Part shown: piece by piece, positions 1 through 8,406 of the stretch
How positions within the stretch are numbered: position 1 is the first letter of the stretch
Layout of the letters: every line of letters begins with the position of its first letter
From: Hafnia alvei
Lineage (GTDB): Bacteria > Pseudomonadota > Gammaproteobacteria > Enterobacterales > Enterobacteriaceae
Direction: 5' to 3'
DNA length: 64,000 bases
Assembly: GCF_034424155.1 (NCBI RefSeq)
Contig: NZ_CP139992.1
Location: 4,480,012 to 4,544,011, forward strand
Position numbers and translations under genes: made by a program
The notes under the pieces: generated by a model
Database searches by the model: none
Seen by the model: only the letters and a program-made list of their open reading frames with translations
Told to the model about the DNA's origin: nothing

Positions 1-621
1 CTTAAACAGTTTGACGGCGGTCATTTTCATGAAGTGCTAACCGTCGCAGCAGTAGGCACTTTCGCCGTGGGCTGGCTGATGCCTCGCTTATAAAGTTTTA
101 ACGCTGACCATCCCTTTGTTGAGCTTAGACTGCTCACCAATAACAATCTGGTTAATTTAGCCGGAGAAGGCTTAGATTTTGCCATACGCTTTGGCAACGG
201 CATGTGGCCCGCGACCCATAACGTTCGGCTATTTGATGCTCCCCTCAGCGTACTGTGTACTCCTAGCGTTGCTCAGCGATTAGAGCAGCCTCAAGATTTA
301 GCCAAAGAAACGCTTATGCGCTCTTATCGAGCCGAAGAGTGGAACAACTGGTTTCTCGCGGCGGATATTGAGCCCATCAGAGTTAACGGGCCTATTTTCG
401 ATTCGTCACGCTTGATGGTTGAAGCTGCTATTCAGAATGGGGGCGTCGCGCTGGCTCCAGCCAAAATGTTCGAACACGAACTACAAAACGGCATATTAGT
501 GAGCCCTTTTGATATCAGCGTTGAAGTCGGTAGCTATTGGCTAACGTGGCTGAAATCCAAACCCTTATCACCCGCCATGCAACAGTTCCAGCAATGGCTT
601 GTGGCACAAGTCAACGAGTAG
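1..621 (+). pseudogene. ampR: AmpR-like LysR regulator, C-terminal part with internal stop
   Basis: The reading frame is open from base 1 and resembles the effector-binding half of AmpR, the LysR-type activator of chromosomal ampC beta-lactamase. AmpR-like stretches are SYRAEEW, FDSSRLMVEAA and GSYWLTWLKSK. A TAA at 91-93 interrupts the frame just after WLMPRL, where family members have a lysine or similar residue; similarity resumes at once in the same frame, so this is a nonsense change and not a frameshift. The DNA-binding domain lies outside the window. AmpR senses muropeptides and is normally divergent from ampC, which would also be outside. The remaining stretch from the ATG at 202 would give only about 139 residues without a DNA-binding domain. 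A sequencing error at base 91 is the main alternative. Confidence 0.75.
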
Positions 622-755
622 CGTTGTTAACATAACCATGACCAAACCGTGGCCTATCACAACCATAGACGCAACCTTTGCGGCAATAGCGTGAGTAGCG
701 GTACACTCTAAGACAATTTTCTCACCGGCAGTGATTAGCTTTGCGCCGCCGGATA

Positions 756-805
756 TATACCCTAAATAATTCAAGTGGCATCGATGCGGCTTGAAGTATG
801 ACGGG
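756..805. repeat. Dispersed palindromic repeat, copy 1
   Basis: Starts TATACCCTAAATAATTCAAG and ends in GGCTTGAAGTATGACGGGG, so the two arms are roughly complementary. The same arms recur in other gaps of this window (best copy at 54589-54662). It lies directly upstream of gorA and probably forms a hairpin in RNA. It looks like a REP-type intergenic element. Confidence 0.65.
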
Positions 806-828
806 GACACAACTCATGGAACTCCCTG

Positions 829-2181
829 ATGACTAAACATTATGACTATCTCGCAATTGGCGGTGGCAGCGGCGGTATTGCTTCCATCAACCGTGCGGCC
901 ATGTATGGCCAAAAGTGTGCGCTGGTTGAAGCCAAGTATCTGGGCGGCACCTGCGTAAACGTGGGTTGTGTGCCGAAAAAAGTAATGTGGCACGCTGCAC
1001 AAATCGCGGAAGTGATCCATCTGTATGGCCCTGACTATGGTTTTGATACCACGGTGAATAAGTTCGATTGGGGCAAACTGATCGAAAGCCGCACCGCCTA
1101 TATCGACCGTATCCATCAGTCCTATGAACGTGGACTGGGCAACAATAAAGTGGATGTGATCCACGGCTTTGCCAAATTTATTGATGCGCATACCGTTGAA
1201 GTGAACGGCGAAACCATCACCGCCGATCATATCCTGATCGCAACCGGTGGCCGCCCTTCTCGCCCGAATATTCCAGGGGCAGAATACGGCATTAACTCCG
1301 ATGGTTTCTTTGAATTAGATGCACTGCCAAAACGCGTGGCAGTGGTGGGTGCTGGCTATATCGCAGTAGAAATTGCCGGTGTGCTGAATGGTTTGGGCTC
1401 TGAAACCCATCTGTTCGTGCGTAAACACGCGCCTCTGCGTACCTTTGATCCAATGATCGTTGAAGCATTGGTTGAAGTGATGAACGCCGAAGGCCCGCAG
1501 TTGCACACCCAGTCAGTGCCAAAATCCGTGGTTAAAAATAGCGACGGTAGCCTGACGTTAACGCTGGAAAATGGCAAAACGTTTGAAGTTGACTGCCTGA
1601 TTTGGGCCATTGGCCGTGAACCTGCCAACGACAATATCAACCTGAGCGCCGCGGGTGTCAAAACCAACGATAAAGGCTATATCACCGTTGATAAGTATCA
1701 GAATACCAACGTAAAAGGCATTTATGCCGTTGGTGATAACACCGGTGCCGTTGAGTTAACGCCGGTCGCCGTTGCTGCAGGCCGCCGCTTGTCTGAGCGT
1801 TTGTTTAACAACAAACCTGATGAGCATCTCGACTACAGCAATATTCCAACCGTAGTATTCAGCCATCCGCCAATTGGCACCGTTGGTTTAACTGAAGACC
1901 AGGCGAAAGAGCAGCATGGCGAAGACAACGTGAAGGTGTACAAATCCTCCTTCACCGCGATGTATACCGCTGTGACTCAGCACCGCCAACCGTGCCGCAT
2001 GAAGCTGGTCTGCGTAGGTAAAGATGAGAAGATCGTTGGCATCCACGGTATTGGCTACGGCATGGATGAAATGCTACAGGGCTTTGCCGTTGCACTGAAA
2101 ATGGGTGCAACCAAAAAAGACTTCGACAACACCGTGGCGATCCACCCAACAGGCTCGGAAGAGTTTGTAACTATGCGCTAA
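829..2181 (+). CDS. gorA: Glutathione-disulfide reductase
   Basis: Cytoplasmic flavoenzyme that reduces oxidised glutathione with NADPH. The 450 residues match the E. coli enzyme in length. Visible landmarks: the FAD-binding GGGSGG near residues 11-16, the redox-active disulfide in [11 protein letters not shown] (Cys42 and Cys47), a second dinucleotide-binding GAGYIAVE around 180, the FAD motif GIYAVGD around 300, and the C-terminal HPTGSEEF carrying the catalytic His-Glu pair. The start at 829 matches the E. coli N-terminus; the ribosome site is weak (GGAA at 818-821). A strong terminator follows, so it is probably monocistronic. In E. coli gor is followed by the ars genes and, further on, the acid-fitness island; here a LuxR-type gene comes next. 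Confidence 0.97.
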   Translation: MTKHYDYLAIGGGSGGIASINRAAMYGQKCALVEAKYLGGTCVNVGCVPKKVMWHAAQIAEVIHLYGPDYGFDTTVNKFDWGKLIESRTAYIDRIHQSYERGLGNNKVDVIHGFAKFIDAHTVEVNGETITADHILIATGGRPSRPNIPGAEYGINSDGFFELDALPKRVAVVGAGYIAVEIAGVLNGLGSETHLFVRKHAPLRTFDPMIVEALVEVMNAEGPQLHTQSVPKSVVKNSDGSLTLTLENGKTFEVDCLIWAIGREPANDNINLSAAGVKTNDKGYITVDKYQNTNVKGIYAVGDNTGAVELTPVAVAAGRRLSERLFNNKPDEHLDYSNIPTVVFSHPPIGTVGLTEDQAKEQHGEDNVKVYKSSFTAMYTAVTQHRQPCRMKLVCVGKDEKIVGIHGIGYGMDEMLQGFAVALKMGATKKDFDNTVAIHPTGSEEFVTMR

Positions 2182-2202
2182 TCATTGATGGCGCAGTAAC
2201 AG

Positions 2203-2233
2203 AAAAGGCCGAAGATTTCTCTTCGGCCTTTTG
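2203..2233 (+). terminator. Rho-independent terminator of gorA
   Basis: AAGGCCGAAGA and TCTTCGGCCTT form a strong stem with a 3-base loop, followed by TTG and more T. It lies 20 bases after the gorA stop. Confidence 0.9.
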
Positions 2234-2268
2234 TTTATCTTTCTCTCAGGCTTGATGTTATTGCACGA

Positions 2269-2898
2269 TCACGAAATGTCGTGAATAAAGCTCAAAAAGT
2301 CGCTTTTACGCAGCAAAGATAGGCGCTCACGGAACTGACGCAGCTTGCTGTAGATCGACTTGTCCGCGGTATGTAGCTTGGCAGCGATACACTTCACACG
2401 CATGCCGCTCATCATGTCATCTAAGATCGTGAACGTTTCTTCAGTGACGCGACCCGGACCATTGGATGTCTGGAACGTATGCTGAACTTCTTGCGTCACA
2501 AAACGACCACCGCGCAGGACTTCCTGCACCGCTGATTCTACCGACTCAAGGGACGCTTTCTTGTTAATAAAACTTGCATTATCAATGAGTCGAATGAAAT
2601 TCAGCGTATGCTCTGCCTGATTCGATGTCCAAAATACGGTGCGATAGGCATCATACGAACGTAAACCGGCCAGAGTACGAACCACCTGAAAAATAGATTG
2701 ATTCAAGCTGTCTAAATCAACCATAACAATTTTGGCTCTATCAGAATCAATCACAGCCCCTTGGCCTAGAGGTGCAATTTTCTTCAATAGGCTTTTTACT
2801 CCCGCAGCAAACATAGGATCGTCAGATAAAATAGCGATCACCGCGTTATCAATATTAATGACTTCAAGCTCAGATGATGATGTGGATAATGAATTCAT
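2269..2898 (-). CDS. LuxR-family transcriptional regulator (RcsA/BglJ-like)
   Basis: A 209-residue regulator with a degenerate receiver-like N-terminal half (about residues 19-130; acidic residues at SDD 25-27 and MVDLD near 61-63) and a LuxR-type helix-turn-helix at about 151-195 (VTEETFTILDDMMSGM followed by IAAKLHTADKSIYSKLRQ). This architecture fits the RcsA, BglJ and YjjQ group, which often act as unphosphorylated partners of RcsB. Its place next to the yhj region corresponds to E. coli yhjB, but I do not see clear sequence similarity to YhjB. It is preceded by a long AT-rich leader, compatible with H-NS-type silencing. The target is unknown. Confidence 0.75.
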   Translation of the reverse strand: MNSLSTSSSELEVINIDNAVIAILSDDPMFAAGVKSLLKKIAPLGQGAVIDSDRAKIVMVDLDSLNQSIFQVVRTLAGLRSYDAYRTVFWTSNQAEHTLNFIRLIDNASFINKKASLESVESAVQEVLRGGRFVTQEVQHTFQTSNGPGRVTEETFTILDDMMSGMRVKCIAAKLHTADKSIYSKLRQFRERLSLLRKSDFLSFIHDIS

Positions 2899-3616
2899 TT
2901 TTTATTACCTTAAATATCATCGGCAACACCACTGCGGGGTATCTTGCCTAGTAGTACATCCTTGTGATAACTCCAATCCGACGCTATGCAGCTGCAATAT
3001 AAAATCAAGCAGTCATGAGATAAAAACGCAATAGGATGATTTTCAATATCATCTACAAATACCAAATGAGTGCCTTTCATCCCGTTACGTTTATTCAATC
3101 AAACGTAAACAGATAGAAAGTAAAGTGCATCGTAATTTAGGGAGGACTAATAACCAAGACATCCTCAATGCAGAATAACAGCAAGCTGAATATGATTCGG
3201 TATATCTTGGGTACAAGTTAGGCAGAAAGAAGACTCTTAACAATAACCGTGGGCGGAAATGCCTTTTGCACAAAACGAAATGTAGTCTTTTTGTGTCTGT
3301 CATGTAGGTGTACGAAAGCAAAAATCAGATTAAGAATATAGAAAAAATCATTTAATTTCATTTAGTTATTGAATTCTTTTAACATATGTTTGTTTTTTGA
3401 TAGCTTTAAGCCTATTCACAGCACAACTTCAGTTATGTTACCTAGATCACAAAAAAAGCACTAAATGTTCAGAGTAAAACATGTATAGATATGCGATATT
3501 TTGCTTGCTAAACGCTAATAGTTCTCTATTGAAGAAATAAAAATGGATAACACTTTAGTTATCCATTTTTATATATGAACAAATAAATGTAATTTTAAGC
3601 AAAAAAAAGAATTTAT
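2899..3616. other. AT-rich intergenic region upstream of the LuxR regulator
   Basis: About 700 bases without a convincing gene. Two short minus-strand frames (2910-3098 and 3091-3321) lack good ribosome sites or recognisable sequence. The right part is very AT-rich and contains a perfect terminator-like hairpin at 3539-3570. It probably holds the promoter of the minus-strand LuxR gene, possibly with a small RNA. Confidence 0.5.
3539..3570. terminator. Perfect hairpin with A and T tracts, orphan or tandem terminator
   Basis: AAAAATGGATAAC pairs perfectly with GTTATCCATTTTT around a 6-base loop. It is symmetrical, so it could stop transcription from either side. No gene ends on the plus strand before it. 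On the minus strand it could be a second terminator after the LysR gene, whose own terminator is at 3602-3641. Confidence 0.75.
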
Positions 3617-3641
3617 AGGAATTAACTATCAGTTAATTCCT
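3602..3641 (-). terminator. Terminator of the LysR gene at 3649-4545
   Basis: On the minus strand AGGAATTAACT pairs with AGTTAATTCCT around a 3-base loop, followed by ATAAATTC and a run of T. It starts 8 bases after the stop codon. Confidence 0.85.
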
Positions 3642-3648
3642 ATTGTTT

Positions 3649-4545
3649 TTATTCGTGTAAAGCCCCAGCCTTAATTTTATTAATCAGGTTAACGATATTA
3701 ACGTCCGTCGCTCTGCTCTTATGATAATGGGCATAAATGGTTCCCATCGGCTTCGCGTGTGGGAATTCGAGAACCTGCACATCAACCAATTTCTCAAATT
3801 CACGCGCAAAAGGTTGGCCACAAATCAGAATATAGTCTGTGGTAGCCGTCATCATCATCAAATTGAGTACCGAGGTGCTCGAGTAAATAGGCGCTTTGTT
3901 ATGCGGATTCAGCACAATGTTATCTTCAAACAAAGATGGCCACATCGTTGGGCTTAAATACTCTTCCCGCTCAAGCTCCTGTAAGCTAAATCCAGCTTTA
4001 ATTCGCGGGTGATCCTTGCGGCACATTACCACTGGCACCAGATCGAAAAGCGGCACATTGGTTATCATCCAATCTGCATATTTTTGCGGTGTAAAGCTAA
4101 TGTCGATTTTGCGGGTACGTAGCCGAGTGATGTCTTTGGTCAAATCACCGTCATGGGTTTCATTCGTTAGGGCAACATCGTCAAAAGGATACCCTTGATG
4201 CTGCAATATGCTCGTCAAGTAATATTCAAGCATCGGGGACAAGCTCAGCTTCAAACGCGTCTGACGATTATCACCATTGCGCAGAGTGGTCGAAACACTC
4301 ACCGCGCTCTGAATACTATTCAGAGCCAGCGCTAAATTGGGCGTAATGTTATAGGCCAGAGCGGTGGGTTCTAATCCTTTCTTCGTACGAATAAAAAGCG
4401 GATCGTTAAAACTATCACGCATTTTCTTGAGGGCACGACTAACCGACGCCGTTGAACTATTCAGCAGCTCTGCCGCTAAGGTGACACTGCGTGTATCCAT
4501 CACCGTAAGAAAAATTCGGATAACGCTAACATCAATATCGAGCAT
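3649..4545 (-). CDS. LysR-family transcriptional regulator
   Basis: LysR-type regulator of 298 residues from the chosen start. The winged-helix DNA-binding part is at about residues 1-65 (VIRIFLTVMDTRSVTLAAEL, then STASVSRALKKMR and DPLFIRTKKGLEPT), followed by a substrate-binding effector domain. The spelling DPLFIRTKKGLEPT places it with the YbeF, YbdO and LeuO kind of LysR proteins. I chose the ATG at 4545 because AAGG lies 7 bases before it and the helix-turn-helix then begins at the normal distance; the ATG at 4587 adds 14 residues unlike the family. It is transcribed alone and ends in two hairpins. Its effector and targets cannot be told from the sequence. Confidence 0.85.
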   Translation of the reverse strand: MLDIDVSVIRIFLTVMDTRSVTLAAELLNSSTASVSRALKKMRDSFNDPLFIRTKKGLEPTALAYNITPNLALALNSIQSAVSVSTTLRNGDNRQTRLKLSLSPMLEYYLTSILQHQGYPFDDVALTNETHDGDLTKDITRLRTRKIDISFTPQKYADWMITNVPLFDLVPVVMCRKDHPRIKAGFSLQELEREEYLSPTMWPSLFEDNIVLNPHNKAPIYSSTSVLNLMMMTATTDYILICGQPFAREFEKLVDVQVLEFPHAKPMGTIYAHYHKSRATDVNIVNLINKIKAGALHE

Positions 4546-4606
4546 GCCTTTACCTTGAATCGTTAGCTGAGGACGAATATAAATCAAAAACTATTTCCTA
4601 TTCGTC

Positions 4607-4645
4607 TATACCCTAAATAATTTAAGTTGCTTGAAGGCTGCAAAC
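4607..4645. repeat. Dispersed palindromic repeat, partial copy
   Basis: TATACCCTAAATAATTTAAG followed by TTGCTTGAAGGCTGCA. It shares the left arm of the copies at 756 and 54589, while the right arm is short or altered. Confidence 0.5.
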
Positions 4646-5095
4646 CGGTAAATTCTTGTCGCCTCACCCAAGCCTGTGAATTGGTTGATTATGCATGGCC
4701 AACACACCTCTTACTAAGAGTTGAAAAATAGTAATTGAACGGTCTAATTATGCCATAACATACTGAATTGCACTCATTAAATAAAAAACCTGCCTCACAG
4801 ATTCTTTGTTTAATTTTTAGCTTACCCCCGATATTACTCTCTATTTTTTCGTCATATTATGCAATCTATGTCGTAATTTACTCAGTTCGAGTTAAATTAG
4901 CAGAATATTCTTAATACTCCCGGCTTAATGACGAAAAAAATGGCATTAAAAGCCATCAGAAAATATTTATTAACCTAGATTTTCTCTTCACCTATTTTGC
5001 CTTACAGCTCGACTCTGCTAGGATCTAGATTATTCGCCCATCCTGACGTGAGAAATTAAGCGCCTGAATTTGCCTATGTTCCCAAACGCAGACAG
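4646..5095. other. Intergenic region upstream of yhjD
   Basis: About 450 AT-rich bases between the divergent LysR gene and yhjD. Both promoters must lie here. I see no gene, strong hairpin or recognisable operator. Confidence 0.4.
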
Positions 5096-6085
5096 GTGAA
5101 AATGCTTATGCCAAAAGAATTAGACCACAAAAGCAGTAAAGCAACCGTCACCACCCAAGTGGTGAAAACGCTGGATAAAGCCAATGGCGTCATGGACTGG
5201 TTCAAAGCCATTCCCAGCGTGGCCCATGTTATCCGCGCAGTTGATCGTTTTAATGACCGACTGGGCAGTCAGTTCGGTGCAGCGATTACCTACTTTTCGT
5301 TTTTATCTCTTATCCCTATTTTGATGGTGTCGTTTGCCGCCGTCGGTTTTGTACTTGCCTCAAATCCCGATTTGCTTACTGAACTGATTAACAAAATAGT
5401 CAGCAGTATCAGCGATCCAAATTTAGCAACGACCCTGAAAAATACCGTGAATACCGCCATCCAGCAGCGCACCACCGTGGGATTAACCGGTTTAGCCATT
5501 GCGCTCTATTCAGGCATTAGTTGGATGGGAAATCTGCGTGAGGCGATTCGCGCGCAGTCTCGAGAGGTTTGGGAGCGCAATCCACAGGATCAGGAAAAAT
5601 TCTACTTTCGCTACCTGCGCGATTTTATCTCGCTTACGGGTCTAGTGATTGCGTTAATCGTTTCACTTTCTTTTACGTCTATCGCCGGTGCCGCGCAGGC
5701 TTCTATTGTTCGCGCCTTAGGTTTAGACGGCATTGAATGGTTACGCCCCGTAATGACGGCAATTGCGCTGTCTATTTCGATCATGGCTAACTATCTGTTG
5801 TTCCTTTGGATTTTCTTAGTATTACCGCGTCATAAGCCAAAGAAAAAAGCGTTGCTGCGTGGAACCTTAATTGCGGCTATTGGCTTTGAAGTGATTAAAT
5901 TTGTGATGACGTGGACATTGCCTAGCCTTGCACGCTCACCTTCCGGTGCGGCGTTTGGCTCGGTCATTGGCCTGATGGCTTTCTTCTATTTCTTCGCCCG
6001 CTTAACGCTATTTTGCGCCGCGTGGATTGCCACCGCCAACTATGACGGCGACACCACCGTAGAACGCAAAAATCCACAGCCATAA
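5096..6085 (+). CDS. yhjD: YhjD inner-membrane protein, YihY/BrkB family
   Basis: Polytopic inner-membrane protein of 329 residues; E. coli YhjD has 337. It shares long near-identical stretches with YhjD, for example QFGAAITYFSFLSLIPILMV (residues 60-79), QQRTTVGLTGLA, SGISWMGNLREAIRAQSR and SGAAFGSVIGLMAFFYFFAR. About six membrane spans follow a soluble, charged N-terminus of about 40 residues. In E. coli, mutations in YhjD or its neighbourhood bypass the need for full lipid A, and a role in moving lipid A precursors has been proposed; the exact function is unsettled. It is in the same place as in E. coli, between regulators and the yhjG-pdeH group. Confidence 0.92.
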   Translation: MKMLMPKELDHKSSKATVTTQVVKTLDKANGVMDWFKAIPSVAHVIRAVDRFNDRLGSQFGAAITYFSFLSLIPILMVSFAAVGFVLASNPDLLTELINKIVSSISDPNLATTLKNTVNTAIQQRTTVGLTGLAIALYSGISWMGNLREAIRAQSREVWERNPQDQEKFYFRYLRDFISLTGLVIALIVSLSFTSIAGAAQASIVRALGLDGIEWLRPVMTAIALSISIMANYLLFLWIFLVLPRHKPKKKALLRGTLIAAIGFEVIKFVMTWTLPSLARSPSGAAFGSVIGLMAFFYFFARLTLFCAAWIATANYDGDTTVERKNPQP

Positions 6086-6149
6086 GTTATTCCACGCCAA
6101 GCTTCCCTGTGCAAAGAGGGGAAGCTTGGCAGATATCTTTACCACTCAG

Positions 6150-7043
6150 TCACTTGTGCAGCGGATATCTCTCCGTCAAAAAATCCAGAAAACAGCGAAT
6201 ACGTGCCGAAAGCTGACTATTTCGATAATACACCGCATGAATTGACTGATATGTCTCCAAGGTGTGCTCGGCAAGCACCTGCACCAAACGCCCTTCAGCA
6301 ATATCCTGATGCGTCATAAAATCAGAAAGACATACAATTCCCCGCCCGTTTATCGCCAAATGACGCAGCGTTTCACCGCTGGATGCCGCAATGTTAGGCG
6401 TAACGGAAAATGTCGCGCACTGGCTCTGCTTAAGCGGCCACTGGTTAAGTGATTGTGGCTGGGTAAAGCCTAACAGCCGATGTTCACTCAGTTCTTCTAC
6501 CCGCTCTGGGGTACCAAATTTTTGCAGGTATTCCGGCGCAGCCAGCACCTTCAATCCCGAACGCCCAATAGGACGCGCGTGCAGACTTGAGTCTTGCAGA
6601 GTCCCAATGCGGATCGCCACATCGGTGCGCTGTTCCAGTAAATCGATAATTTGGTCGCTAGTATTCAACTCCAAATCAATCTCTGGAAACTGCGCAGTGA
6701 ACTCTTCAATCAGAGGAACCACTACATGCAGCATAAACGGCGATGCGGCGTTTATGCGCAGACGACCAGCCGGACGATGCCGCTGCAAGGCCAACTGCTC
6801 TTCTGCTTCTTCAATCGCTTCGAGAATAGCGCGTGCGCGATCGAGAAAAATTCGCCCTTCTTCGGTTAAATCAATGCGCCGCGTGGTGCGGTTAAGCAGC
6901 GTGGTTTCTAGCTTTTGTTCTAAACGCCCTAGCGCACGGCTAATACCGCTGGGCGTTTGACCTAACTGCTCTGCGGCGCCGGTCAGGCTTCCCGCATCGA
7001 CAACGGCGACAAAAGCCACCAGCTCTTCGGTTGTTGTTTTCAT
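6150..7043 (-). CDS. LysR-family regulator, YafC-like, divergent from an MFS pump
   Basis: A 297-residue LysR-type regulator. The N-terminus (EELVAFVAVVDAGSLTGAAE, then QTPSGISRALGRLEQKL and LLNRTTRRIDLTEEG) is the typical DNA-binding domain, and the remainder is the effector domain (for example RTDVAIRIGTLQDSSLHARP). The closest protein I recall is E. coli YafC. It is divergent from an MFS exporter 153 bases away. Such pairs usually mean the regulator controls the exporter in response to an exported compound. This is inference from layout; the ligand is unknown. Confidence 0.88.
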   Translation of the reverse strand: MKTTTEELVAFVAVVDAGSLTGAAEQLGQTPSGISRALGRLEQKLETTLLNRTTRRIDLTEEGRIFLDRARAILEAIEEAEEQLALQRHRPAGRLRINAASPFMLHVVVPLIEEFTAQFPEIDLELNTSDQIIDLLEQRTDVAIRIGTLQDSSLHARPIGRSGLKVLAAPEYLQKFGTPERVEELSEHRLLGFTQPQSLNQWPLKQSQCATFSVTPNIAASSGETLRHLAINGRGIVCLSDFMTHQDIAEGRLVQVLAEHTLETYQSIHAVYYRNSQLSARIRCFLDFLTERYPLHK

Positions 7044-7128
7044 TGTTGCTCACCAATCAATTATCTTGTGAGTATAGACCTATTTTTCTGCAAAAATAAT
7101 CCGTGCAAACTCAGCGCCATCAATTATT

Positions 7129-7182
7129 CATACCCAAGAGATTTCAAACCCCGCTGTCTGTGGCTTGAAAGATGAAGAGGAT
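7129..7182. repeat. Degenerate dispersed repeat in the LysR/MFS promoter gap
   Basis: CATACCCAAGAGATTTCAAA at the left and GGCTTGAAAGATGAAG at the right resemble the arms of the dispersed palindrome elsewhere in the window. It lies between the two divergent genes and directly before the ribosome site of the MFS gene. Confidence 0.4.
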
Positions 7183-7196
7183 AGGAGTTTGCAGTT

Positions 7197-8366
7197 ATGC
7201 CATTAGCTCTGTTTGCACTGACCATCAGTGCGTTTGCCATCGGCACCACGGAGTTTGTTATCGTGGGCCTGATCCCAACTATCGCCGCAGATTTGCAGGT
7301 TTCCCTGCCGTCTGCTGGCCTGCTTGTGAGTTTATATGCGCTCGGTGTTGCCATCGGAGCACCGGTGCTCACCGCGTTAACCGGCCGTATGCCGCGTAAA
7401 ACGCTGCTGATTGGCCTGATGGTGCTGTTTACTCTCGGTAACCTGTTAGCGTGGAAAGCGCCCGGCTATATGTCGCTGATGACCGCTCGCGTGCTGACCG
7501 GCTTAGCCCACGGGGTCTTTTTCTCCATCGGTTCTACGCTGGCCACCAGCCTAGTGCCGAAAGAAAAAGCCGCCAGCGCCATCGCAATTATGTTCACCGG
7601 TTTAACCGTGGCACTAGTCACCGGCGTACCTTTAGGGACGTTCATTGGCCAACATTTTGGCTGGCATGAAACCTTCTTGGCGGTTTCGCTGCTGGGGATT
7701 ATCGCCCTTATCGGTAGCCTGATTTTCGTGCCTAACGGTTTAAAACATACGCCACCGGCTTCCATCGCTCGTCAGTTGACCATCTTGAAACAGCCACGCT
7801 TGTTGATGGTCTACGCTAAAACCGCATTGGGCTACGGCGGTAACTTTGTGGTCTTCACTTTCCTTGCGCCTATTTTGCAGCAGGTCAGTGGATTTAGCGC
7901 CAGCGCCGTAACGTGGGTAATGCTGATTTACGGAGTATCTGTGGCAGCAGGTAACCTGTGGGGTGGACGCTTAGCCGACCGTATGGGCCCAATTAAAGCA
8001 CTACAAATTATTTTCTTACTGTTAGCCGCCGTACTTGCCGTGTTTAGCTTCACCGCACACAGTCCAGTGCTGGCCTTGATTACCGTATTGTTCTGGGGTG
8101 CAGTCGCCTTTGGTAACGTCCCTGGTTTACAGGTTTATGTGGTGCAACAGGCAGAACGCTATGCCCCTCACGCCGTTGACGTCGCTTCTGGTTTGAACAT
8201 CGCAGCCTTTAACCTCGGCATCGCCGGTGGTGCATGGGTCGGCGGTATGATCGTTGAGAACTATGGCCTGATGGTGACACCGTGGGTTGGTGCAATCGTA
8301 GTCTTACTGGCATTTGGTATGACTCGTTGGAGCGGCGCATTAGACAAACGTGCATGTGCTCAGTAA
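7197..8366 (+). CDS. MFS transporter, DHA1 drug/sugar efflux type
   Basis: A 389-residue inner-membrane protein with about twelve hydrophobic segments and major-facilitator motifs: the family-typical start FAIGTTEFVIVGLIP, the loop 2-3 signature region LTGRMPRKTLLIG, and RVLTGLAHGVFFSIGS in segment 4. It belongs with YdhP and AraJ, proton-driven exporters of drugs or sugars. The start is set by TAGGAG at a normal distance before the ATG at 7197. The divergent YafC-like LysR gene is the likely regulator. The substrate is not predictable from sequence alone. Confidence 0.88.
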   Translation: MPLALFALTISAFAIGTTEFVIVGLIPTIAADLQVSLPSAGLLVSLYALGVAIGAPVLTALTGRMPRKTLLIGLMVLFTLGNLLAWKAPGYMSLMTARVLTGLAHGVFFSIGSTLATSLVPKEKAASAIAIMFTGLTVALVTGVPLGTFIGQHFGWHETFLAVSLLGIIALIGSLIFVPNGLKHTPPASIARQLTILKQPRLLMVYAKTALGYGGNFVVFTFLAPILQQVSGFSASAVTWVMLIYGVSVAAGNLWGGRLADRMGPIKALQIIFLLLAAVLAVFSFTAHSPVLALITVLFWGAVAFGNVPGLQVYVVQQAERYAPHAVDVASGLNIAAFNLGIAGGAWVGGMIVENYGLMVTPWVGAIVVLLAFGMTRWSGALDKRACAQ

Positions 8367-8406
8367 GGTAAGCGTCCTTTAGACCACTTTATTGGGAAGT
8401 TTGGTA

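Noticed and set aside
568..810. An 80-residue minus-strand frame across the ampR end
   Set aside because: It overlaps the ampR 3' end and a repeat, with no ribosome site; only the 622-755 part is kept as a low-interest observation.
814..1230. 138-residue minus-strand frame inside gorA
   Set aside because: It lies wholly opposite gorA, which is clearly the coding strand.
2910..3098. A 62-residue minus-strand frame upstream of the LuxR gene
   Set aside because: It starts with TTG or an ATG without ribosome site, has no recognisable sequence, and sits in a promoter region.
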